A program made the translations under genes and the position numbers. DNA of 64,000 nucleotides from Henricia sp. BOLD:AAB3569 (lineage: Eukaryota > Echinodermata > Asteroidea > Spinulosida > Echinasteridae), in assembly GCA_037783545.1 (NCBI GenBank), contig JBBELK010000570.1, positions 434,001 to 498,000 on the forward strand. The letters are read 5' to 3'. Positions 24,001 to 36,000 of the stretch are shown piece by piece; position 1 is the first letter of the stretch, and every line of letters begins with the position of its first letter. Below the pieces are notes generated by a model that was not told the origin of the DNA, ran no database searches, and saw only the letters and a program-made list of their open reading frames with translations.

Positions 24001-27000
24001 GAGTTACTTTAAGAACACAGTCTGTCATCACATCTTGGGTGTAGCTTTGCCCGATTTGAACACCAGGCACTGTACTACCTGCTGAGAATCTACCATAGTG
24101 TGGTAAGGCATTGGCAAGAGTTACTTTTAGGACACGGTCTGTCATCCCATCTTGGGTGTAGCTTGCCCGATTTGAACACCGGACGCTGTACTACCTGCTG
24201 AGAATCTACCACAGTGTGGTAAGGCAATGACATGAGTTACTTTAAGAACACGGTCTGTCATCACATCTTGGGTGTAGCTTTGCCCGATTTGAACACCAGG
24301 CACTGTACTACCTGCTGAGAATCTACCATAGTGTGGTAAGGCATTGGCAAGAGTTACTTTTAGGACACGGTCTGTCATCCCATCTTGGGTGTAGCTTGCC
24401 CGATTTGAACACCGGACGCTGCACTACTAATCCACTATAGTGTGGTAATGCTACGTTTACACCATGTCCCCGGCAGTCCCGGCGCCCCGGTAGAGCTGCA
24501 CCGGGGAGGCACCGGGATGGACGTCGGGGAGCGTAGGGGACCGGGGTGGCGAAACGTGAATGACCGTAGCTCACCCTTGCCACCGGCCGGTGAGCAGCTC
24601 TGTCAAAAATTTTGCCCCGGCAGTCCCGGCACTAATGAGAATCGTCCTGGGCCGCAGTGGGACGGGGCTTCCGTCACAGGGCGTGACGGACCGCAGTGTG
24701 CCTTGACTCACCGGGGTGTGGCACCTTGGGGTGCCGGGGAACTCTGATCGCGGCCGGTGCCTCGCGCTCCGCCACGTTTGGAAGCCCGGCACCCCACGGT
24801 CTGCCAGGGCCCGACACGGTAGCGGCCACAGCATGGTGTGAATGCGGCCTGGTAACGTAAACTGCGGTGCGCCAAGGTGTGTGACGGTTGTTGCTCAGGG
24901 CCAGTTACGCCTCACTGCGTCGCGCTCCAGGACGAAGTGAAAATGAAGGTGTGGAGCGCACTATTTATACCAACCGGGGCTCACCGGGAGACCACCGGGG
25001 CGTGAAACGTGACAGCTGCCACGTTCAGTCGCAGGGCGCCGCAGCAGACCCTCGCACACCGTCGGGAACGTATTGGGCCGGGACAACAAACGTGACACGA
25101 ACGGGACGGACGTGAGGCACCGCATTAGAACTTAGCAGGCCGGCCTGGGACGTGGACCCATCCGTAGTGGAACGGCGCTTAAAACGTAGCGCGCCGTCCG
25201 CCTCGCGGCCCGGAACCGGCACCGGCGCGCCACGCTTTACGTACCGGGACGTAACGCACCGTGGTAGAACGCAACACACCGGCCCAACTAGGGCCGAGTC
25301 GAGCCAAAGTAATAAAAAGACGACAAAAGTTCCACGGCACGCTACGTTTTGGCCAAACCGGGGCGCCGGGACTGCCGGGGACATGGTGTAAACGTAGCAT
25401 AAGGCATTGGCAAGAGTTACTTTTAGGACACAGTCTGTCATCCCATCTTGGGTGTAGCTTTGCCCTATTTGAACACCAGGCACTCTACCTGCTTGGAATT
25501 TACGAACATATTTTTGCCCATATCTCAAAACAAGGATTGTCGAGTTCCGACTGATTTTGCTTAATCGCATCACACTTACTAAGACAGAAAAATGAAAGCA
25601 AATTAAACTGTGTTTTATGGTGAAACATTATTGAATAAACACCAAATAAAACTGGCTGTTTTTGTTTGTTTGTTTGGTTTTTTTTCCCCTCCCCAAGGCT
25701 CAACAAGCCGAGAGTTGCCACCAGTACAGCAACCTGTACCACAGCGCTGCCTTAGTGCTGTTTGCTCGCTTACAACCAGGGGATGAGTATTACATACATG
25801 ATCTCATGTCAAGCGTCTTGTTCAATACAGACTTCATAGTGTGAGTAGAAGTTTCACTTGATTTAATCTTTAAAAACAAATTGGAAAAGAGGGCCTTATT
25901 GGGATTTGAACCCTAGACCTCTGACTCATCGGGCAGACGCTCTTCCAGCTAAGCTATAAGGCACAGTTGGTATACTCCTCAGATTTTACCTATGGACCCA
26001 ATTCTTCTCTCGGTGTTGCATGGTAGCGCAACTGGGCAAAGTAACGAACGCAACATATGGTACGGTGCCTAATCACCATTGAAATGAAACCACCAAACTT
26101 GGGATGAGAGAAAAATAGTAAAGGCCTTTGTGGGTTACCGTGGCCTAGTGGTTTGGGTCATTGACTCTCAATCATAGGTGAAACTATTTCCTTTCATTGA
26201 AATACTGTAAAAACCCATGAGTAAGGGGCACCCCCAACTTCTGAATTTGTGACGCAGAAAAAAAAGTGCACCTTTTAGATGTGTTTTTATGGTAAATAAT
26301 TTAAAAAAATTGTTGGAAAGTGTTTAAGACCAGACTCTGTCGCCCAATTGTTGGAAAGTGTTTAAGACCAGTCTCTGTCGCCCAATTGTTGGAAAGTGTT
26401 TAAGACCAGTCTCTGTCGCCCAATTGTTGGAAAGTATTTAAGACCAGACTCTGTCGCCCAATTGTTGGAAAGTGTTTAAGACCAGACTCTGTCGCCCAAT
26501 TGTTGGAAAGTGTTTAAGACCAGACTCTGTCGCCCAATTGTTGGAAAGTATTTAAGACCAGTCTCTGTCACCCCTTCATAAATACCTTAGACAGTTTACG
26601 GATCCCTATTGGCTGAGAGCATTTCACGTAGCCAGTTTTTAATGGACAATAAAGACTGGCCGGCCAGTCTTAAACACATTCTTGCCTGCCCCGCGGCCGT
26701 GTCCTAGTCAGCATGACTGGAACACGCACACGCACACAGAAACTGCACGTATCTGAAAGCAAAATGGGCACTGTGACAAAAATAAGTACCCCATTGTGTG
26801 CGTATGCGTAACGCATGCGAACAAACAAAAACAACTTAACGCACAGCTACATATAGCATGTAGGAAAATACTATGCAAAACATGGCAAAACGGCAAGTTA
26901 ATTTTTGTGAGTTTTACTGATTTACACAAAAAGGTATTTATGAATGGCATTGCGGCTTGGGCCATTATCAGCGTCCAGGATCCTAGCCGGTTTTAAACGT

Positions 27001-30000
27001 ATGTTTAAGACTGGCCAATCCCACTTTTATTCCATAATTTAAAACACTCATGTGACGTCTTCTCAACCAATAGGAATGCGTGAACTGTATTATGAATGGT
27101 AGTTTAATCTGAAAGACAATCCTCTCCCTTACACTTTGCACAGTGAAGGCAGGATTGGCGACCCCATTGCAGTAGACCTAGCAGATCGTCTGACTGTAAG
27201 CACCTCATCAGAGCAACCAAGTCCTAGTCTAATCCAAACCGGCCCAACTCGCGGTGAGCTGCTACAGGGTGCCTATGATCACCTCCCAGGCATACGCAAT
27301 CTGTATATGGTGTTCTTTGGGACGGCAAAGGAGGCACTAGCAAAGTCCAGGTAAATTCAGAATATCAGTTTACAGGGCAACTGATATACTAGCGTGCTGT
27401 TATGGGCCCTTTTCCAAATCTCGACTCCGTCTTCAGGCTCCAGGCTCCGGCTTCATGCGGCTCCGGCTCCAACCGCCTCCGGCTTTACTTTAGCGAAGCC
27501 AAACCAAAAATCGTTTGAAACACTAGTCGGGCCTAAAAGGCCTACCACTCTTTTTCAAAGCGCTAGCAGACGAGTTTTGTCGGCGGCAAAGTTTAGCAAA
27601 CCTGCAAAAGTTCACACAGTTTTTGTTGCTGTCACGTGATTTTCCAGTTCAGGCACTTCGTTAGTTGACTTCGTTTTGGAGCCTCATTTGGGCCAAAACG
27701 GAGCCTCAAAATGAAGCCTGAAGCTGAGCCGAAGTTTGGTATGGGGCTTCAAGATGGCGGAATGGAGACGGAGCCAGAGACGGAGACGAAGCCGAGATTT
27801 GGAAAAAAGTTATGTTTTTCCTAAAGTTTAAATGAGGAAACACATGATGAAGGTTGCTTAATTCCCCGAGATATCGCCAACAAGCTTAGCAAAGTTTGTC
27901 ATAAAAGTAGCACATGGAAGCTTATTTTTCAACCCTCGTCCCTTCTGATTTGCGCCTATAGGCTTCATGTAAGCTCCCATGTTTTTGCAGTCCGGCGCTC
28001 GGACTTGAGAGGGCGTGATTCAGATAACTACAGATTTTTATATACTTCATGGAGTGTAGGAGACAGTTGCATGGTCGACATCCTCTCTTTAATCACATAT
28101 TAAAGTTTAACATCTAAATTAAATAACAGGGGACATGCTGACCCATGATAATTTCTTAATGAGGTTCCTCTACTAAGTTTATTATCCATTTTAACATATA
28201 CCGTGGCCGAGTGGTTTGCGTCATTGACTCGCAATCATAGATGAAAACTTGGGATTGCGGGTTCGAACCTCCCCAAGCTGGGGTACCTGTGCTCTTGAGC
28301 AAGGCACTTAACCACACTTGCTCCATCCTTCAGAAAGGATGTAAAGCCGTTTGTCCAGTGTGTTAGTTACTGGTATTACCATTAACTAACACACTTTAAA
28401 CGCACTTTAAAGATCCCAGAGCATTCTTTCGTGAAGAGCAAGGGGATTCCCCGGTGTCTTTGGCCATTTCTAATTGCGAGTGACAGTGCAATGGCACTTT
28501 AGAGGAACCCTTGGTATGAATACCAGAAAGAAATAATAATAATAATAATACATTTCTTAAGACTTTTCTGTTGATTTTTGTACTTATTTCTGAGGAATAT
28601 ACTGAGGAAGCATTTATGCCTGCCTTGCATATTGCACTGGCCAAATATGCCTTGCATATTGCACTGGAAATAACATAATGGTGATGCATGTGGTTTTGAG
28701 TGATCACTGATTGTCTGCAATTTATTCGAATAAATAAACAATATTGCAATGTAAATTCACTTTGTTTTCTTTCCTGGTTTTCAGGTCCAGATCCTTGCAT
28801 CGATCATGTGACATAGATTCATTCATTCTCCCCGAGTTCAATGGCCCCCTGCTTCCTGTTGATTGGATGTTCCTACCACTCCTGCATTTGTACACAGAAG
28901 CCCAAAAAGCGTGAGTATATCCCCAGCAGATAATGGCTTCGCTAGAGAATTGTAAAAACTAATAGGAGTAGTGATCATTGGGTTGAAGGAGCCAAGCTTC
29001 TACATTTGAGAGACCCAGCATTTCAGACCGTTTTACAGAACACCTATGGAGCATTCAACTCAATTCTCCCTGCCTTAACTGTGGCCCAACATTTCAATGT
29101 AGCTTTGCACTCGTCATGAAAAATACTTTCCGTCCAAGTTGATAAAAATAGCTTTCAGTGTTTGTTTCACTACAAATTCCCTCCACACTGCTTTTACTCA
29201 AAGCGACGTGTGTTGAATTTGCGCGCATCTTAAACTTGAGATTTGGCATCTTAAGCAGCTATGTCAGATACGTAGCGCCGCTTCTTGGTGTGTCATTTTT
29301 GAATTGGGCACATTCTACCCTGACAGAAACAATATTGACTTTAACCAATTCGCGACGGCTAGGCATTTTCAAATTTATTCCCCTGGAGCGGGAGACTGCA
29401 CTAGCAGTTTTGGTTATGCAGTATACATGTATGTCTCTGGGGCTGGAGACTTGATTACTAGTTTTCATTTCAAGTCGTAAATAAATCTTATTTCCCAAGT
29501 CCAGTCACAAGTCATTTTCTCCCGAGTCAAGTCACAGGTCAAAACCTAAAACTGACTTGACCCCAAACCAACAAGATAAGAGACCAGCTCTGGTCTAATT
29601 CATGGGCTAATTCTGTATAACTGCCCCCAAAACACTCGCACTTAGAACTGCATATGCAGTTCCCCGTTGCGAAGTGGTTAACGCTTTTACTCCAAATGCG
29701 CAATGCTAGAAGCCATGAAACCCTTACAGAAGGTGCATCGCACCAAAAGCTTGGGTCCTCCAACCTAGGAGCACTGATTATATTTGTCTGCCAATTTTGA
29801 TATTTCACAGTGCTATTGTATATCTTATTTGCTACTTAACGCTATCGGCAACTAGCGTGACCAGAATATGCAATAGTGTAATTATTGTAACATGTTAAGG
29901 GTTAATGGTTTCACATGGGTCCCTGAATTTGTGATTGGAGTGATTTCTTGCATTGAGTTAACAGGATTTTGATTTCAGGAGATTGACTGATCAATATTTT

Positions 30001-33000
30001 ACTGTCCATGTACGTGAGTCTTTCCACGGTAAAGGGGGCATTTTGGCAACACAACTGAAACTTATTTCTTATTTTGAGACCAGACAAAGGTATTTCCTCG
30101 AAAGTATGGTCTTTGTTGCCAAAATTCCCCCTTTACTGTGGAAAGACCCACTTTTCTTCACCTCAGGGAGATGCAAGGGAAGTCAGTCAAGGCTTTACCA
30201 CCGCACATCTTAAGTGCCTTGGTAAACACCTTACGCTGGGTCTACCTGATCGAAACCTGGCGACCTCAGAGTCTTAAGATGGTCCCACAAGCTGCCAAGA
30301 TTGCTCGCGTCTTGAGTGTCTTCTTGACAGGTTAGTGGAAGAGACCTCTAGATCTTAGGATCCTGAGTGCCTTGGTAGACACCTTACGCTGGGTCTACCT
30401 GATCGAAACCTGGCGACCTCAGAGTCTTAAGATGGTCCCACAAGCTGCCAAGATTGCTCGCGTCTTGAGTGTCTTCTTGACAGGTTAGTGGAAGAGACCT
30501 CTAGATCTTAGGATCCTGAGTGCCTTGGTAAACACCTTACGCTGGGTCTACCTGATCGAAACCTGGCGACCTCAGAGTCTTAAGATGGTCCCACAAGCTG
30601 CCAAGATTGCTCGCGTCTTGAGTGTCTTCTTGACAGGTTAGTGGAAGAGACCTCTAGATCTTAGGATCCTGAGTGCCTTGGTAGACACCTTACGCTGGGT
30701 CTACCTGATCGAAACCTGGCGACCTCAGAGTCTTAAGATGGTCCCACAAGCTGCCAAGATTGCTCGCGTCTTGAGTGTCTTCTTGACAGGTTAGTGGAAG
30801 AGACCTCTAGATCTTAGGATCCTGAGTGCCTTGGTAGACACCTTACGCTGGGTCTACCTGATCGAAACCTGGCGACCTCAGAGTCTTAAGATGGTCCCAC
30901 AAGCTGCCAAGATTGCTCGCGTCTTGAGTGTCTTCTTGACAGGTTAGTGGAAGAGACCTCTAGATCTTAGGATCCTGAGTGCCTTGGTAGACACCTTACG
31001 CTGGGTCTACCTGATCGAAACCTGGCGACCTCAGAGTCTTAAGATGGTCCCACAAGCTGCCAAGATTGCTCGCGTCTTGAGTGTCTTCTTGACAGGTTAG
31101 TGGAAGAGACCTCTAGATCTTAGGATCCTGAGTGCCTTGGTAGACACCTTACGCTGGGTCTACCTGATCGAAACCTGGCGACCTCAGAGTCTTAAGATGG
31201 TCCCACAAGCTGCCAAGATTGCTCGCGTCTTGAGTGTCTTCTTGACAGGTTAGTGGAAGAGACCTCTAGATCTTAGGATCCTGAGTGCCTTGGTAGACAC
31301 CTTACGCTGGGTCTACCTGATCGAAACCTGGCGACCTCAGAGTCTTAAGATGGTCCCACAAGCTGCCAAGATTGCTCGCGTCTTGAGTGTCTTCCTGACA
31401 GGTTAGTGGGAGAGACCTCTAGATCTTAGGATCTGGACACCTTACGCTGGGTCTACCTGATCGAAACCTGGCGACCTCAGAGTCTTAAGATGGTCCCACA
31501 AGCTGCCAAGATTGCTCGCGTCTTGAGTGTCTTCTTGACAGGTTAGTGGAAGAGACCTCTAGATCTTAAGATACTAAGTGCCTTGGTAGACACCTTATGA
31601 TGGGTGTACCTGGGGGAGACCTGATGACCTTAGAGTCTTAAGATGGTCCCACAAGCTGCCAAGATTGCTCGCGTCTTGAGTGTCTTCCTGACGGGTTAGT
31701 AGGAGGGACCTCTAGATCTTAGGATTATGAGTGTCGTGGTAGACACCTTACGCTGGGTTGTACCTGGGGAAGACCTGGCGACCTCAGTCTTAAGATGGTC
31801 CCACAAGCTGCCAAAATTACTCGCATTTTGAGTGTCTTCCTGACAGGTCAGTAGCAGAGACCTCTATATTTTAGGTTTCTAGTCCCTACCTGTACACATC
31901 CCAATTGCCATGGTGTACACTCTACAATGTATGCCTGCTAGAGACTGGTGTTTTTTTTATAAGTGAGTTGTTGGAAGTCTCTGACAAGAACTAGCTTGTT
32001 TTTTTATTAGTATTATTTTATTTCTCTCCACAAAAACAAAATCCATATACCCGGTAAAAAAGGAAAATACAATTAAAACAGCAACCAAAATAAATGTGGA
32101 GAAGGCCAGACCGAGGAGGAAAGTAATTTGTTCCTGTCACCAACAGGTTCGGTCTGCCTAAGTACTATAGCACATCAGTTATAGGTACAGGCCCTATCCA
32201 CAAACAATATCCACAAATATCCACAAATAATAATAAAAAAGACATTTATAAATATAAATAGTCAGGATAAAAAAATTACATGGCTGTGATTGATACTTAG
32301 TTTAAGTAGTATATGTTAACTGTCTCATTACCATTCCTAGCTGAAACCAAAAGCTTCAAATATTGTTTGTTTTGTTTTGTTTTTTGTTTTGTTTTGTTAT
32401 TTTTTGTTTGGCCGTTCATCAAAATTACCAGAGATGTGTATTACATGTATAAGGATATAACTGTAGTGAGATTTGCAGATAGTGCTTTTTTTATTTAATT
32501 GTTTTTTGATTAAACGGTTAAACGCCATATCCTTACTCCATGGTATAAAGCAATGCCTAAGAAGACTCCATTAAACATTTAGGCAAAACCAGGCTTTCCT
32601 GATCGTTCTTAGTCAATAATGAGTAGCATACACAATTTCTAAAAAATTATCCAAAGACACCAAATTTCCTGCCTCTTTTTCCTGACTTTACAGGCAGTGA
32701 CTTGTTTCTTGAAGACTCCATCCGTCACTACCTTACCCCTCTACTCAGACTCTACACCCAGCCTGACCACCTCAAGTTGCTGGACTTCGATGCTCCTATA
32801 CCAGGAGTCACCTCCTTCTATGACCTGTGAGTTGTCTTTACTTTGGGTAGACAGAAATTCTGTGATCTGTGGTACCGTGGCCGAGCGGTTTAGGTCATTG
32901 ACTCGCAATCATAGGTGAAAACTTGGGGTTGCAGGTTCGAACCTCCCCACGGCTACGGTACCTGTGCCCTTGGGCAAGGCACTCAACCACACTTGCTCCA

Positions 33001-36000
33001 TCCTTCGGAAGGGATGTAAAGCCGTTGGTCCAGTGTGTTAGGTAATGGAAACGCACTCTAAAGATCACAGAGTGCATTCTTTCATGAAGAGCAAGGGGGA
33101 TCATCCCCGGTGTCTCTGGCCATTTCTAATTCTAATTCTTCATGGGTTTCCTCACGCTTGCGAGTGACAGTGCAATGAGCACTATTGAGGAATCCTTGGT
33201 ATGAATACCAGAAAGAAATAATAATAATAATAATAAATAATAATAAAACACTGTGAAGTTCGCTAGCACCCACCATTTATTACATACAGTTGAAGTCAGA
33301 AGTATAAATACAACTGTATGCAACTAAGGGTTAAAACTGGTGTGCTTACACCATTTTTGTAACAGTCTTTACTAAAATCTTGATTTTGTGGAATTCCTCA
33401 CGTGCATACAGTACTTAAAAACATAGCTTGTACACCTTGCAATGGTTCAGGTAGTCCTGTTTACCATTTTGGGTGATGGTAGTGGTGTACATGTATTTAT
33501 ACTTCTGACTTCAACTGTACATGTACATGACAAAGTTTGAGAAGTTTCAAAACTGTAGGAAACCATATTTCATAATGCATAGTTCCGACCTATCAATCAA
33601 GCCGAACCCATGTCACCATCTATGACCAATCATATTAGCATATCGTTCACAACAGACACACGTGCTTTTAAAGCACATTTTCGCAGAGCTCATCACATTT
33701 TCTTATTCACCTTTTCACATTCAGAGGTCGAAATTAACTTGAATTTTATGTTATCCCACAGGACTAGTCACATCAACATTTCACTAGTCCGCCATCATTT
33801 ATTAGTACATGTAGTCCTACAGAAACGTACACAAACGATTTCTACATTTTGGACATTCGTTAATTGTGTAGTATTGATCAAATACAAAAAGTAAAATAAA
33901 AAAAAATCCTTCAGCTGATTTCACGTACGCATTGCAATAACTACATGCAAGCTATGGTTCTTATGCCATTTTTAAATGTTTTCGCAAGCTACGCACTTCT
34001 TTGTGAAATCGGCTGCAGATCGAGAACCTGAACTTTTTAGTGCCACATCGTTTTGACTCATTGTTTTTCCCAATGTTGAAACGTTAACAGGAAACATTTT
34101 TCTTTATATTGCATAAAAACATGTATAATGTAGTGCAGCATATAGGCCCACTAGCTGGTCGGACTACCAACATATGGCAACTACTAGTCCTCTGGCTAAA
34201 ACCACTAGCCTCGGACTACGGGACTACTGTTAATTTCGACCCCTGACATTGTGTGGGAAAACATTGTAGAGATCTCTTACACCCGTTTCATACAGGCGCT
34301 CCAGAGTCGCGCCGAACTAAATTGTATTTGAAGCGACTTTAGGTCGACACAAATAAAAATTGGTTTCGTACAGGCGAACTTCGCTGCGCGTGATGCCTTT
34401 TAGTCGTTCTGAACGACTGGAACAGTCGATCTTTCGACTTCTGGTGAACCAAGTCGCTCCTAATTGTTTGATACGTCGATCTTTTGGCGAACTTAATTCA
34501 AATTCTAGCAATAATTTAGTTCGGCGCGACTCTGGAGCGCCTGTATGAAACGGGTGTTACATTGCGAGTGAACTGTAACCTTCAGTTTTTGCTTTTGATT
34601 TTCTTAAATCATTGATTAATTCCTAGTTACATGGACGTGTTGACCCAGTATGAAGCAGTGTCGTTTGGAGATCCCCTCTTTGCTCATTTCATTCTACTAC
34701 CGATGCAGCAACGATTCAGCGTTGGGATACGTAAAGCTCTGTGGTGTGAGCATGCTACTGCACTCCGAGCCCTCAATGTCCCACTCTCGCAGGTGACTAC
34801 TATAACTAATAATCGGGGTGTTTCAAAATGTACTCTCTGTCGACCAGAGGGTCAAATTTTCAAGTAATTTGAAAAAACACATCTCTGAACCAGTGTACAT
34901 ACCTTTTGATAAGTGGCAGTGATATAAAATACTTTTTAGCGGGTACATATAAGGGGCTGTCCGAAGTTTGTCAACATTTTCACGGGCCGACAGAGTGTAG
35001 AAAGGGGGAGGGGTGTCGAGGGCTGACAACAAAATAGCTTAGTATTTCGGGGAGGGAGGTGGGGGTCTTGAATAATACTATGCTCTGTTGAAGTCCAGAG
35101 CCGATAAAATCACAAGTCCGTGACAAGTCCCGCACAAGTCTAGTAACAAGAAGCAAGGGATGAACACGCAGAAAAGAATGCCTTTGTTGGAGTTCATTTG
35201 AATAGTTTGTAACTTGAATTAAGACCCAGGGACTTGTGGTGGACTTTTTTGTGATTGACTCGTGATTGACTCGTGATTGACTCGTGATTGACTCGCGATT
35301 GACTCGCGATTGACTCGCGATTGACTCGCGATTGACTCGCGATTGACTCGCGATTGACTTGCGATTGACTCGCGATTGACTCGCGATTGACTCGCGATTG
35401 ACTCGCGATTGACTCGCGATTGACTCGCGATTGACTCGCGATTGACTCGCGATTGACTCGATTAAGAACTAAGGTCAAGTGAGTAAGGCACCCAAGATAT
35501 CACTTCAAGCAACATGGAATCAAGAGTGTTGTCCTTCAGGAAAACTGTGATGTCGGGGTTACGAAGTGGCGGAAAATAAGGTCTTAACATTTTGAAGCTG
35601 AGCTGCAGTCGGATTGTGTTATGGAAACCACTATTTCAAATGTGGAAAGAGCATAAAGCCACACATTGCATGTGATTGGATAACGACTTGAGCTGGCTAA
35701 GGATCATACAAAAGAAGACTACCAATATTTTACATTTTTAATAAATAATTCTTGCAGCTCATCTTGCCGTTGGAGAACTTCCTGCATCCCCAAGAAACCA
35801 ACCTAGGGCTGCTCTCAATCTACCTGGTTTCGTTGGCAAATGGCACCGTGCAGCAGACATGGTGTCCACTCATGTACCTAGTAGCACTACATCACATCAG
35901 TGGGTTTCTATTTGGTCAAACTGGTATGGACCGGCTGGATGCAGTACAGGCTAGACTCGGGCTGCTACGGCAGGTTGCTGCCATTATAAATGAGGTAGGT

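Noticed and set aside
21976-24378. Several plus- and minus-strand open frames of 75-156 codons
   Set aside because: All lie in the 117-bp array. Beyond copy 6 the frame is broken relative to exon 12, and minus-strand frames are antisense shadows. Only the first units are discussed as possible protein sequence.
30213-31870. Multiple real alternative exons (tandem exon duplication of exon 16)
   Set aside because: Copies lack an acceptor, contain TAG right after each donor, and join intron sequence at their 5' side, so they cannot be independent exons.
35194-35478. Minus-strand frame with repeated RVNRESIASQS
   Set aside because: An 11-bp simple repeat read in three rotating frames, not a protein.
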